From NCBI RefSeq assembly GCF_900103455.1, contig NZ_FNHI01000022.1, positions 1-64,000 on the forward strand: a DNA stretch of 64,000 bases. Direction: 5' to 3'. Shown piece after piece: positions 32,427 through 41,277 of this stretch. Under the pieces are notes generated by a model that was not told where the DNA came from, ran no database searches, and saw only the letters and a list, made by a program, of their open reading frames with translations. Source of the DNA: Streptomyces wuyuanensis (GTDB taxonomy: Bacteria > Actinomycetota > Actinomycetes > Streptomycetales > Streptomycetaceae). Each line of letters opens with the position of its first letter. The first letter of the stretch is position 1. The position numbers were made by a program, and so were the translations under genes.

Positions 32427-33458
32427 TCAGCAGTCCTTCTCGCGCAGTGAGTGCAGGTGTGCGCTGGACTTGCGGGCGAAGGCGAAGGACTCGACGGGGT
32501 TGTCGTGCTCGGCCTGCCAGTGGTGGTCGAGCCGGCCGCCCCGGGTGCGGGTCACGGCCGAGATGAAGCGCTGGTAGTCGATGTCTCCGTCCCCGACGTC
32601 CACCATTCGGTAGCCGTCGCGGGCGGAGATGTCGCGTTCTCCGTCCTTGACGTGGAAGAGGGGGTAGCGGTCGGGCTGCTGGAGGACGTAGCGCAGGGGG
32701 TCGAAGGGGGCGGGGGTGCCGTCGGCGCGCTTGGAGAATCGGAACTGGCCGGCGTAGGCCCAGTAGATGTCCATTTCCAGGTATACGAGGTCGGGGTCGG
32801 TCTCGGCGAGGAGGACGTCGTAGAGCCGTACGCCGGGCTTGTCGGTGGCGAAGGAGAATTCCTCGGCGTGGTTGTGCTGGTAGAACTTCATGCCGCGGGC
32901 CTTGGCGGCGGCGCCGTACTCGTTGAATTCGTCGGCGCAGCGCTTCCAGCCGTCGACGGTGGCGCCGTAGCGCCAGGGTCCCGATGCGGTGCCGATGTGC
33001 TTGAGGCCGAGGGCCTGGGCGTCGTCGAGGACCTTGTCGAGGTTCTGGGCGAAGGTGTAGGCGCCGGGGTCGGCGTCGTTGTAGTAGCCGACGTGGCTGC
33101 CGATGGCGCGCAGTCCGTGGTCGCGGGTGAGGCGGCGGAGTTGCGGGAGGGTGATGGGGCCGGCGGCGCCCTGGGTGTAGCCGGCGTACTCGACTTCGTC
33201 GTAGCCGTACTTCTCCAGTTCGGCGAAGACGGCGGCGAAGCCGAGGGTGGAGACCTTGTCGCGGAGCGAGTAGAGCTGGATGCCGAGCCGGCCGGGGGGC
33301 AGGACGGGGCGGCCGTGGCCCTTGCCGTGGGCGGTGGCGGTGGGGGCGCCGGCGCCGAGGAGGGCGGCGGCGGTGGCGCCGGCGGCGACGCCGAGCATGC
33401 CGCGTCTGCTGAGCTTGTGGGCGAGCTCGGGGTCGGTGTGCTTGCTGGGGCGGCTCAC
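32427..33458 (-). CDS. Tat-exported TIM-barrel sugar isomerase-like protein
   Basis: 343 residues; the GTG at 33458 has GAGGAG upstream. Twin-arginine signal SRRGMLGVAAGATAAALLGA, cleavage near ATAHG (about 44). The rest is an AP-endonuclease-2/xylose-isomerase-like TIM barrel (GRLGIQLYSLRDKV, EVEYAGYT, GSHVGYYN, HNHAEEF, LEMDIYWAY, HVKDGERD), with His/Glu/Asp residues placed for metal binding. Extracytoplasmic sugar epimerase/isomerase or lyase. Last gene of the long minus-strand series, 34 bases after the phosphodiesterase stop. Confidence 0.85.
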   Translation of the reverse strand: MSRPSKHTDPELAHKLSRRGMLGVAAGATAAALLGAGAPTATAHGKGHGRPVLPPGRLGIQLYSLRDKVSTLGFAAVFAELEKYGYDEVEYAGYTQGAAGPITLPQLRRLTRDHGLRAIGSHVGYYNDADPGAYTFAQNLDKVLDDAQALGLKHIGTASGPWRYGATVDGWKRCADEFNEYGAAAKARGMKFYQHNHAEEFSFATDKPGVRLYDVLLAETDPDLVYLEMDIYWAYAGQFRFSKRADGTPAPFDPLRYVLQQPDRYPLFHVKDGERDISARDGYRMVDVGDGDIDYQRFISAVTRTRGGRLDHHWQAEHDNPVESFAFARKSSAHLHSLREKDC

Positions 33459-33492
33459 TGTGGATGACTCCTCGTTGTCGGTGGCGTGTGGT

Positions 33493-34902
33493 TCAGTGAA
33501 GTCCTGCGAGTCGGAGCAGCAGGGATTTGACTTCGGTGGCCGCGACGCGGCCCGTTACGGCGCGGGGGGTGGAGCACAGGATGAGCGGACCGTTGTCGGT
33601 GTCGTCGCTCGTGGGGAGGCGGCCGTGGCTCCCGCGAATAGGTGAGGGGTCGAGGGGGACGACGGCCATGCGGTAGCGCATGCCGAGTTTCTTGCGGGCG
33701 AGGGCCGTGGCGGCTTTGACGCGGACGTAGGGGTCCTCGGGGTCCATGAACAGTTCGACGGGGTCGTAGCCGGGTTTGCGGTGGATTTCGACGAGCTGGG
33801 CGAAGTCGGGGGCGTGTGCGTCGTCGAGCCAGTAGTAGTACGTGAACCAGGCGTCGGGTTCGGCGACGGCGACGAGTTCGCCGGAGCGCGGGTGGTCGAG
33901 GCCGTGGGTCTTCTTGCCCTCGTCGTCGAGGAGTTCGGCGACGCCGTCGAGGCCGCTGAGGGCTTCGCGGGTGGCGTCGAGGTCTTCGGGGCGGCGTACG
34001 TAGACGTGGGCGATCTGGTGGTCGGCGACGGCGAACGCGCGGGAGGCCATGGGGTCGAGGTATTCCATGCCGTCCTGGGTGTGGACTTCGAGGAGTCCGG
34101 CGCGGCGCAGTTCCCGGTTGATGTCGACGGGCCGGGTGACGCGGGTGATGCCGTATTCGGAGAGGGCGACGACGGTGCGGCCTTCGGCGTGTGCGTCGTC
34201 GAGGAGGGGCGCCAGGGCGGTGTCGAGGTCGGTGGCGGCCCGGTGGGAGCGCGGGTCGTCGGGGCCGTAGCGCTGGAGGTCGTAGTCGAGGTGGGGGAGG
34301 TAGCAGAGGGCGAGGTCGGGGGTGCGGGTGCGGAGGATGTGGCGGGTGGCGTCGATGATCCAGCGGCTGGAGACGATGTCGGCGCCGGGTCCCCAGAAGT
34401 GGAAGAGGGGGAAGGTGCCGAGCCGGTCGGTGAGTTCGTCGTGGAGGGCGGGCGGGCGGGTGTAGCAGTCGGGTTCCTTGCGGCCGTCGGCGTAGTAGAC
34501 GGGGCGGGGGGTGACGGTGATGTCGGTGTCCGCGCCCATGGCGTACCACCAGCAGATGTTGGCGACGGTGTAGCCGGGGTGGGCGCGGCGGGCGGCGTCC
34601 CAGAGTTTGTCGCCGGCGACGAGGCCGTTGTGCTGGCGCCACAGGAGGACGTCGCCGAGTTCGCGGAAGTACCAGCCGTTGCCGACGATGCCGTGTTCGG
34701 CGGGGAGGGTGCCGGTGAGGAAGGTGGACTGGGCGGTGCAGGTGACGGCGGGGAGGACGGTGCCGAGGGCGGCGTGGGAGCCGGCGGCGGCGAGGCGTTT
34801 GAGGTGGGGCATGTGGTCGAGGAGGCGTGGGGTGAGGCCGACGACGTCGAGGACGAGCAGGGGGGTGGGGCGGGTGGTGCCGTCGGGGGTGGTGTCGCTC
34901 AT
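33493..34902 (-). CDS. Alkaline-phosphatase-superfamily phosphodiesterase (EboF-like)
   Basis: 469-residue nucleotide pyrophosphatase/phosphodiesterase-type metal enzyme. Nucleophile region VLPAVTCTAQSTFLTGTLPAEHG with Thr in TCTAQS, then YLPHLDYDLQRYG (metal Asp/His), VVALSEYGITRV and HPRSGELVAVAEPDAWFTYYYW. The ATG at 34902 overlaps the stop of eboE (ATGA), so expression is coupled. In cyanobacterial ebo clusters an enzyme of this family is EboF, and the order here is similar. Cytosolic (no signal peptide). Substrate unknown. Confidence 0.85.
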   Translation of the reverse strand: MSDTTPDGTTRPTPLLVLDVVGLTPRLLDHMPHLKRLAAAGSHAALGTVLPAVTCTAQSTFLTGTLPAEHGIVGNGWYFRELGDVLLWRQHNGLVAGDKLWDAARRAHPGYTVANICWWYAMGADTDITVTPRPVYYADGRKEPDCYTRPPALHDELTDRLGTFPLFHFWGPGADIVSSRWIIDATRHILRTRTPDLALCYLPHLDYDLQRYGPDDPRSHRAATDLDTALAPLLDDAHAEGRTVVALSEYGITRVTRPVDINRELRRAGLLEVHTQDGMEYLDPMASRAFAVADHQIAHVYVRRPEDLDATREALSGLDGVAELLDDEGKKTHGLDHPRSGELVAVAEPDAWFTYYYWLDDAHAPDFAQLVEIHRKPGYDPVELFMDPEDPYVRVKAATALARKKLGMRYRMAVVPLDPSPIRGSHGRLPTSDDTDNGPLILCSTPRAVTGRVAATEVKSLLLRLAGLH

Positions 34903-36098
34903 GGGAGTTCCTTGAGGCCGAGGTCGGTGAGCAGGTCGCGGGCGAGGGTGAGTTCGGCGGCGATGCCGTCGGCGAGCTGGGCGCGGCTGCGTGGCCTCTG
35001 TGCGTCGGGGAGGGCCTGCCAGGTGTAGGTCTCGACTTCGAGGTGGCGGGTGAGCGGGGTGGGGCCGCCTGCGAGCCGGGCGAGGGTGTCGCGGAGCACG
35101 GGCAGGGTGGAGGTGAGTGGCGGGGCGGGGGGTGCGTGGAGGGGGACGTGGAAGTGGGCGCGCCAGGGTGAGGCGTCGGGGAGGGCGTCGGCGGCGAGGG
35201 CTTCGTGGAGGTCGTCGGTGCCGCGGAGGTGGGCGGCGGATGGTGGATTCCCTGCCGGGTGGGGTCGGGGAAGGGTGCGGGTCTGGTGGAGGAAGCGGGG
35301 TTCGGCGAACGCGGCGAGGGCTTCGCGTACGTCGGGGAGGTGGGGGTGTTCGGCGTGGAGGGCGGCGGAGAGCTGTGCTTTGGGGATGGTGATGCCAGCG
35401 GCGGTGAGTGCGTCGAGGGCGGGGCCGGGTTGTTCGAAGGAGGTGGCGAGGTGGCAGGTGTCGACGCAGATGCCGATGCGGGGGCTGGCGACGGCGGTGA
35501 GGGGGCCGATGGCGTCGGCGGTGGTTTCGACGATGCAGCCGGGTTCGGGTTCGAGGGCGATGCGGATGGACTTGCCGGTGAGTTCCTCGAGGGCGTCGAG
35601 GCGTTCGGCGAGGGTGGTGAGGGCGGTGTGGGCGGTGGCGGCGGTGTCCTCGTCCCAGCGGGTTCGCCAGGCGAGCGGGAGGGTGGAGACGGAGCCTTCG
35701 GTGACGTCGTCGGGGAGGAGTGCGGCGAGGAGGCGGGCGAGGTCGGCGGTGTGTGTGAGGCGTGCCGGTTCGGCCCAGTCGGGCCGGTAGACGCGGTGTT
35801 TGACCTCGTCGGCGCCGAAGCCTTCGTAGGGGAAGCCGTTGAGGGTGACGACTTCCAGGCCGCGCCGGTCGAGTTCGGCGCGCAGGCCGCGCAGTGCGGC
35901 GGGGTCGGTGGTGAGGGCGTGGGCGGCGTCGCGGGCGAGCCACAGTCCGATGCCGAGCCGGTCGCGGCCGAGGCGTTTGCGGACGGGTTCGCAGTGGTCG
36001 CGGAGCTGGGTGAGGACGCCGTCGAGGGTTTCGGCGGGGTGGACGTTGGTGCAGTAGGAGAGGTGGACGGTGGTGCCGTCGGGGTGGCGGAAGCGCAT
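34899..36098 (-). CDS. eboE: Metabolite traffic protein EboE
   Basis: 399-residue xylose-isomerase-like TIM barrel. LSYCTNVHPAETLDGVLTQL start, LGIGLWLARDAA, TLNGFPYEGFGADEVKHRVYRPDW, ALEPEPGCIVET, ICVDTCHLATSF, and a long C-terminal part with HFHVPLH and LEVETYTWQ, a set characteristic of EboE. Its ATG at 36098 has GAGGAGGTC. Ebo proteins are needed in cyanobacteria to export the precursor of a UV-protective pigment, and in other bacteria ebo clusters sit with varied secondary-metabolite genes. Its role here is inferred from the cluster only. Confidence 0.88.
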   Translation of the reverse strand: MRFRHPDGTTVHLSYCTNVHPAETLDGVLTQLRDHCEPVRKRLGRDRLGIGLWLARDAAHALTTDPAALRGLRAELDRRGLEVVTLNGFPYEGFGADEVKHRVYRPDWAEPARLTHTADLARLLAALLPDDVTEGSVSTLPLAWRTRWDEDTAATAHTALTTLAERLDALEELTGKSIRIALEPEPGCIVETTADAIGPLTAVASPRIGICVDTCHLATSFEQPGPALDALTAAGITIPKAQLSAALHAEHPHLPDVREALAAFAEPRFLHQTRTLPRPHPAGNPPSAAHLRGTDDLHEALAADALPDASPWRAHFHVPLHAPPAPPLTSTLPVLRDTLARLAGGPTPLTRHLEVETYTWQALPDAQRPRSRAQLADGIAAELTLARDLLTDLGLKELP

Positions 36099-36111
36099 GG
36101 GGGCGACCTCC

Positions 36112-36960
36112 TCATTCCCCGCCGCGGAGGATGGAGTTCCCCTCGTGCAGGGCCTCGGGCGGGGGGACGTCGAGCCGGAGGCGGCCGCTCTGGCCGTAGA
36201 AGGCGACGGGGTTGCGCCACAGCACCCGGTCGACGTCGTCGTGGGTGAAGCCGGCGGCGAGCATCGCGTCGGCCGTCTTCCGGGTCTTGAGGGGGTCGCT
36301 TCTGCCCCAGTCGGCGGCGGAGTTGACGAGGACGCGTTCGGTTCCGTGGTCCTCGAGGATGGCGACCATGCGGTCCTCGTCCATCTTGGTGTCGGGGTAG
36401 ATGGAGAAGCCGAGCCAGCAGCCGCTGTCGGCGGCGGCCCTGACGGTGGTCTCGTTGAGGTGGTCGAGCAGGACCCGTTCGGGGGCGAGGGCGGACGCGT
36501 GGACTGCGTGGACGGTGCGGTGCAGGCCGGCGAGTTTGTCGCGGTGGGGGGTGTGGACGAGGGCGGGCAGTCCGTGGTCGGCGGCGAGCTGCAGCTGGGC
36601 GGCGAGGGCGGTGTCCTCTTCGGGGGTCATGGAGTCGTAGCCGATCTCGCCGACGGCGACGACGTTGTCCTTTTCGAGGTAGCGGGGCAGTGCGTCGAGG
36701 ACGGGGCGGCAGCGGGGGTCGTTGGCCTCCTTGGGGTTGAGGGCGATGGTGCAGTGGTGGGCGATGCCGTACTGGGCGGCGCGGAAGGGCTCCCAGCCGA
36801 GGAGGGAGTCGAAGTAGTCGAAGAAGGAGGCGGGTGAGGTGCGGGGCTGGCCGAGCCAGAAGGAGGGTTCGACGACGGCGCGGACACCGGCGTCGTACAT
36901 CGCCTGGTAGTCGTCCGTGGTGCGGGAGGTCATGTGGATGTGCGGGTCGAAGATGCGCAT
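36112..36960 (-). CDS. TatD-family metal hydrolase (EboB-like)
   Basis: 282-residue amidohydrolase-superfamily protein: first metal motif FDPHIHM (residues 4-10), EIGYDS, LVHTPHRDK and VNSAADWGRSDPLK provide His/Glu/Asp ligands of a TatD-type site. Start ATG at 36960 shares its A with the stop of eboA (TGATG). The ebo clusters of cyanobacteria carry a TatD-like EboB at the equivalent place. Substrate unknown. Confidence 0.85.
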   Translation of the reverse strand: MRIFDPHIHMTSRTTDDYQAMYDAGVRAVVEPSFWLGQPRTSPASFFDYFDSLLGWEPFRAAQYGIAHHCTIALNPKEANDPRCRPVLDALPRYLEKDNVVAVGEIGYDSMTPEEDTALAAQLQLAADHGLPALVHTPHRDKLAGLHRTVHAVHASALAPERVLLDHLNETTVRAAADSGCWLGFSIYPDTKMDEDRMVAILEDHGTERVLVNSAADWGRSDPLKTRKTADAMLAAGFTHDDVDRVLWRNPVAFYGQSGRLRLDVPPPEALHEGNSILRGGE

Positions 36961-37589
36961 CAGGACTCCTCCGTGGGGGACGTCAGGGCGAGGACGCGGT
37001 GGAGGTCGGCGGGGACGGGCCGGCCGGCGGCGGTGCGTTCGGCCGCGTAGTCGGTGAGCATGCGGGCGAGTTCGGTGTCGCCTTGGGCGCGGCGTTCGAT
37101 GCCGTCGGCGGCGTCGACGGGGACGCCGGTGAACAGGCATTTGAGGACGGCGTGGCGCCAGGGGTGCGGGGGGAGGTGGCGGGCGGCGTAGGGGCCGACG
37201 GCGGCGGCGACGAGGCGGGTGTCGTTGGTGCGCAGTGCGTCTTCGACGAGAGGGAGGCCGTCGGCGGGGTCGGGGGCGAGGTGGTGGAGGGCGAGGAGGA
37301 CGGCGCGGCGTTCGGCGGCGGTGCCCTGCCGGTAGAGGCGGGTGAGGGTGGCGGCGTCCGCGCGGGCCTCGTGGAGGAGGTGGGTGCGTACGGAGTCGGC
37401 GTGTTCGCGGCCGCAGTGGCGGCCGGCGGACGCGAAGCGGGTCTCCCAGGCGGGGACGGTGCGGGGGCCGGCGGGGTGCCGGGGGGCGTGGGCGGCGGCG
37501 CGGGCGGCTTCGGCGAGTGCTTCGTGGAACCAGGCCCGGGCGGCGCCGTCGAGCCGGGTGTCAAGGTCCTCGCGGGTCAGGGTCGCCAT
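36960..37589 (-). CDS. eboA: EboA family protein
   Basis: 209-residue helical protein of the EboA family; no enzyme motif. MATLTREDLDTRLDGAARAWFHEALAEA start, FASAGRHCGREHADSVRTHLLHEARADAATLTRL, LVEDALRTNDTRLVAAAVGPYAARHLPPHPWRHAVLKCLFTGVPVDAADGI, the last block being the most characteristic. Start ATG at 37589 overlaps the upstream isomerase stop by about 13 bases, consistent with tight coupling. Marks the cluster as ebo-type. Confidence 0.85.
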   Translation of the reverse strand: MATLTREDLDTRLDGAARAWFHEALAEAARAAAHAPRHPAGPRTVPAWETRFASAGRHCGREHADSVRTHLLHEARADAATLTRLYRQGTAAERRAVLLALHHLAPDPADGLPLVEDALRTNDTRLVAAAVGPYAARHLPPHPWRHAVLKCLFTGVPVDAADGIERRAQGDTELARMLTDYAAERTAAGRPVPADLHRVLALTSPTEES

Positions 37590-38443
37590 GCCGGGGCTCC
37601 GTTCGTCGGGATGCGGGGGCGGAGGAACTCGATGGACGCGCGGGCGAGTTCGGGTCCCGCGTGGGAGTGGCGGGGCAGTTCGACGACGGTCAGTCCGCGG
37701 TAGCCGGTGGCGGCGAGGGCGTCGAGGACGGGCGGGAAGTCGATGTCGCCGTCGCCGAAGGGGAGGTGTTCGTGGACGCCGCGGCGCATGTCCTCGATCT
37801 GGACGTGTCGCAGCCAGGGCGCGGCCTGCTTGACGCACTCGGCGGGCGGGGCGGGCTCCAGGCACTGGCAGTGGCCGATGTCGAGGGTGAGGCCGAGGGG
37901 TTCGGGGTCGCCGAGGAGGGCGCGGAGGTGGTGGAAGTCGTCGAGGGTGGCGAGGAGGTGGCCGGGTTCGGGTTCGATCGCGAGGGGGACGCGGGTGGTG
38001 GCGGCGGCCTCCAGGACGGGGGTGAGGGCGGACTCGAGGCGGCGCCACGCGGTGCCGGGCGGGGTGTCGCGGGGGGTGGTGCCGCTGAAGCAGTGCACGG
38101 CGTGGGCGCCGAGGTCGGCGGCGACCTGCACGGCGCGCACGAGGAGCCCGGTGCGGGCGGAGCGGGCGTCGGGGTCCGGGTCGAGCAGGGACGGTCCGTG
38201 CTTGTGGCGCGGGTCGAGTACGTAGCGGGCGCCGGTCTCGACGGTGACCTCGAGCCCGAGGTCGGCGAGACGGCCCGCGAGCCGGCGGGTGCGCGTGCCG
38301 AGGTCGGGGGCGAGGGGGTCGAGGTGCATGTGGTCGAGGGTGAGGCCGACGCCGTCGTAGCCGAGGTCGGCGAGGAGGAGGAGGGCGTCGTCGAGGCGCA
38401 GGTCGGTGAGGCCGTTGGTTCCGTAGCCGAGACGCAGGCTCAT
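37577..38443 (-). CDS. Sugar phosphate isomerase/epimerase-like TIM barrel (ebo cluster)
   Basis: 288 residues from the ATG at 38443, which overlaps the stop of the UbiA gene (ATGA). AP-endonuclease-2-like barrel: RLGYGTNGLTDLRLDDALLLL, VETGARYVLDP, AHAVHCFSGTTPRD, LAIEPEPGHLL, LTLDIGHCQCL, HVQIEDM and the final VVELPRHSH. Glu, His and Asp positions for a divalent metal are kept. In ebo clusters a barrel protein of this type accompanies EboE. Reaction unknown. Confidence 0.85.
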   Translation of the reverse strand: MSLRLGYGTNGLTDLRLDDALLLLADLGYDGVGLTLDHMHLDPLAPDLGTRTRRLAGRLADLGLEVTVETGARYVLDPRHKHGPSLLDPDPDARSARTGLLVRAVQVAADLGAHAVHCFSGTTPRDTPPGTAWRRLESALTPVLEAAATTRVPLAIEPEPGHLLATLDDFHHLRALLGDPEPLGLTLDIGHCQCLEPAPPAECVKQAAPWLRHVQIEDMRRGVHEHLPFGDGDIDFPPVLDALAATGYRGLTVVELPRHSHAGPELARASIEFLRPRIPTNGAPAWRP

Positions 38444-40065
38444 GTGGGGCTCACCTTCCGGGCGAGTCGGCGGGCGAGGGGGGCGAGTCCCAGGAGGGCG
38501 AGTCCCGTGCCGGGCGCTCCGGCGCGGGCGGCGAGGGCGGCCTGCAGCGGGATCATGGCGCGGATGCCGGCGCCGACGGCGCGCTGGGTGAGGGGCGGGG
38601 ACGGGTTGAGGGCGGCGTGGAGGAGGGGGGTGAGGGCGGTGCGGGCGTAGACGAGGCCGGTGAGCGCGGCGGGCGTCTGCTCCGCGGACGGCCGGCCCCG
38701 GGCGGCGGCGTGCAGGGCGTGGCGGGTGGTGGCGGCCGTGATGGCGGCGCCGGTCGCCAGCGCCGCGAGGGGCGCGGTGGTGGAGCCGCCCTGGGTCTCG
38801 TGGCGGGACACGGCGGTGACGGCGTAGGTGTGGGCTGCGAGGAGTCCCGCGTGCGGGAGTGCGGCGCGCAGGGCCGGGGTGGTGTCGCGGGGCCGGGTGG
38901 CCGCCGCGCCGAGGAGGAGGTCGAGGGCGCGGGCGGAGGCCATGGCGGCGGGGCCGGCGGCCGTGTGCTTGAGGCGCAGGTCGTATGCCCAGACCGCGGC
39001 GGCGAGGGTGGTGGCGACGGTGAGCGGTGCCCGGCCCGCGCGGGCGGCGAGCGCGAGTCCGGCGGCGGTCAGGGTGCCCGCGGCGGTGAGGGCGGCGGCG
39101 GGGCTGACGCGGCCGGACGGGATGGGCCGGTGGGGGCGGTCGACGGCGTCCTCGTCCCGGTCGCTCCAGTCGTTGAGGGCCATGCCCGCTTCGTAGAGGC
39201 AGAGGGAGGTGCCGATGGCGAGCAGGGTGCGGCGGGAGGGGCGTGCCCCGGCGGCCGCGGCGCCGGCGAGTGCGTCGCCGGGGACGGTGAACAGGGCGGA
39301 CACGCGGAGTAGTTCGGCCCAGGCGGCGAGCCGCCCGGGGTGCGGGCCGTCGGGGCGCGCACCGCCGGCAGGTGCTCCGTCGGCACACGGACCCTCCGGG
39401 CCCCGACGGCCGGAACGCGCGCCGGCCGTCGCCGGGTCGGCGGACGGGGCCGGGTCGGCCGCCGTCGCCGGGCCGCGGGGCAGCACCGGGGCGGGCGGGG
39501 CGGCGTTCGCCGTGCCCGCGTCGCCGTCGGTGGCGCGTGGGCGGTGTCCTTCGCCCGCGGGGACGGGATCGGGCTCGCCGATCGCTCCGGTGGTGTGCCG
39601 GGGCAGGGTTCCGGGGTCTTCGGTGGGGGCGTCGCGGGTGGCGGACGCGGTCCCCGGCGGAGTGCCGCCGGGCCGCTCCGGGCCACCGCACACGTCGCCG
39701 GAACGGCCCCGCCCGGCAGCCCCCGCTCCCCCGGCGGCCGTGCCTCCGCCCCGGACGGGCGCCGTCGCGGGCGGCGGGAACCCGGCGGTGCGCCGGGCGC
39801 GTTCGTCCGTGCCGGTGTGGCCGGGGCCGACCGTGGCCGAGGCGGGTGGGGAGGGGTGTTCGTACGGCGGGCCGAAGCCGCCCGCTTCCTGACCCGGGCC
39901 GCCCGCGGTGCGCGAGGGCATGCCGGGGCCGCCGGCCGGGGTGCCGCGCAAGGCGCCGAAGAGGACCGCGGTGCCCGCGGCGGCCGTGGCCAGCGCGCCG
40001 AGAAGCCCCAGGGTGCGCGCGGGTCCCGGCGCCGCAGGGGCGGCCGGGGAGCGCCGCCGCGTCAT
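38440..40065 (-). CDS. UbiA-family prenyltransferase (EboC-like) with long disordered linker
   Basis: 541 residues. C-terminal 300 form a UbiA-type membrane prenyltransferase: aspartate motif LNDWSDRDEDAVDRPHRPIP (about residue 290), second polar motif WAYDLRLKHT, and eight or so hydrophobic helices. N-terminus: MTRRRS, then a helix LGLLGALATAAAGTAVLFGAL, followed by about 180 residues rich in Pro, Gly, Ala and Thr (about 50-230) with no fold. Usual UbiA proteins are about 300 residues, so the linker and extra helix are unusual. Start ATG at 40065 overlaps the stop of the inositol-phosphate synthase gene. Confidence 0.82.
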   Translation of the reverse strand: MTRRRSPAAPAAPGPARTLGLLGALATAAAGTAVLFGALRGTPAGGPGMPSRTAGGPGQEAGGFGPPYEHPSPPASATVGPGHTGTDERARRTAGFPPPATAPVRGGGTAAGGAGAAGRGRSGDVCGGPERPGGTPPGTASATRDAPTEDPGTLPRHTTGAIGEPDPVPAGEGHRPRATDGDAGTANAAPPAPVLPRGPATAADPAPSADPATAGARSGRRGPEGPCADGAPAGGARPDGPHPGRLAAWAELLRVSALFTVPGDALAGAAAAGARPSRRTLLAIGTSLCLYEAGMALNDWSDRDEDAVDRPHRPIPSGRVSPAAALTAAGTLTAAGLALAARAGRAPLTVATTLAAAVWAYDLRLKHTAAGPAAMASARALDLLLGAAATRPRDTTPALRAALPHAGLLAAHTYAVTAVSRHETQGGSTTAPLAALATGAAITAATTRHALHAAARGRPSAEQTPAALTGLVYARTALTPLLHAALNPSPPLTQRAVGAGIRAMIPLQAALAARAGAPGTGLALLGLAPLARRLARKVSPT

Positions 40066-41186
40066 CGGGCGTTCCGGAGCCGGCCGGCGAAGGCGAGGAG
40101 GGCCGCGTACTGGTCGGCGAGCGCCGCGGGCGCCCCGGGGTCGGGGTCCTTGAAGTAGAAGGCGAGTTGCGGCAGGGGCCCGGACAGTCCGGCTTCGTGG
40201 GCGCGGGCGGCGAGGCGGGCGAGGTCGAGCACGAGGGGGGCGGCGAGTGCGGAGTCGCAGCCCTGCCAGGTGGTCTGGAGGACCATGCGGGTGCCGAGGA
40301 AGCCGTCGAAGGCGATGTGGTCCCAGGCGGTCTTCCAGTCGCCGAGGGCGGGGACGTCGTCGATGTGGACCTCCCCTTCGGGCGTGGTGCCGAGGGTGTC
40401 GGCGAGGACGCGTTCCTTGCCCGCGTTCTTCGCGGCGGCCGCCGCGGGGTCGGCGAGGGCCGCTCCGTCCCCGCCGCCGAGCAGGTTGGTGCCCGACCAG
40501 GCCCGTACGGTCAGGGCCCGCTGGACGAACATGGGGGCGAGCACGGAGCGGAGCAGCGTCTGGCCGGTCTTGCCGTCGCGGCCGGCGTGGGGAAGTCCGG
40601 CGGCGCGGGCCGCGTCCTCGAGGGCGGCGGTACGCAGCCCGGTGGAGGGGGTGAAGTTGACGTAGGCGCTGCCGGCCTCGATCGCTGCGGCGGCGTAGAG
40701 GGAGCTGGCCGGCAGGCGTGCCGAGCCGGGTGCGGGGGCGGGTTCGGTGGAGGCGACGTTGACGACGACGGCGCGGGCGAGGTCGTGGCGGCGGACGAAG
40801 GCGGTGATGTCGGCGGCGAAGGCGGTGATGAGTTCGTCGTCGGTGCGGGTGTCGCCGGGGAGGGGGCCGCCGGTGCGGATCTCGTCGTCGGCGGCGGTGA
40901 GTTCGGCGCGCAGGGCGGTGGGCAGTCCGTGCGGCAGGACTCCGCCGGCGGCGAGGTGTTCGGCGCGTTTGGGCAGGGGGCAGGCGGTGGTGTCGTGGCC
41001 GCCGAAGACGAGGGATGACAACGATGGCAGGGCGGCCGTGGCGAACGGCGGTGTTTCCGTCACCATGCCGGTGGCCGGGTGGAGTCCGGCGGTGACGGCC
41101 GCGCATCCGGTGATCGCGGTGGTGGCCACGGAGCCGCGGGCTCCGATCAGCCAGACTCCGGTGCGGCGTTCGTCGGTGTTCGTCAC
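40062..41186 (-). CDS. Inositol-3-phosphate synthase family protein
   Basis: 374 residues from the GTG at 41186 (GGGAGGC upstream). VWLIGARGSVATTAITG nucleotide-binding start, FGGHDTTACPLPKRAEHL, VVVNVASTEP, YVNFTPS, AGRDGKTGQTLLRSVLAPMF, WSGTNLLGGGDG and IAFDGFLGTRMVLQTTWQGCDSALAAPLVLDL are family signatures of inositol-3-phosphate synthase. It heads the ebo-type set, in the place where cyanobacterial clusters carry the sugar cyclase EboD, so a cyclitol headgroup for UbiA is a reasonable inference. Confidence 0.87.
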   Translation of the reverse strand: MTNTDERRTGVWLIGARGSVATTAITGCAAVTAGLHPATGMVTETPPFATAALPSLSSLVFGGHDTTACPLPKRAEHLAAGGVLPHGLPTALRAELTAADDEIRTGGPLPGDTRTDDELITAFAADITAFVRRHDLARAVVVNVASTEPAPAPGSARLPASSLYAAAAIEAGSAYVNFTPSTGLRTAALEDAARAAGLPHAGRDGKTGQTLLRSVLAPMFVQRALTVRAWSGTNLLGGGDGAALADPAAAAAKNAGKERVLADTLGTTPEGEVHIDDVPALGDWKTAWDHIAFDGFLGTRMVLQTTWQGCDSALAAPLVLDLARLAARAHEAGLSGPLPQLAFYFKDPDPGAPAALADQYAALLAFAGRLRNAR

Positions 41187-41213
41187 GGACTGCCTCCCTG
41201 CGTGCTGTGGTGG

Positions 41214-41252
41214 GGCGGCGGGCGGGGGTACGGCGTCTCCCCGCCCGCCGCC
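41214..41252 (-). terminator. Terminator after the ThuA/DUF1080 gene
   Basis: Perfect 14-bp stem GGCGGCGGGCGGGG (41214-41227) / CCCCGCCCGCCGCC (41239-41252), between the 41278 stop and the next minus-strand gene, so it separates the secreted-protein gene from the ebo-type set. Confidence 0.75.
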
Positions 41253-41277
41253 GGCTTGTGGTCCGGCAGGGGCCGCC

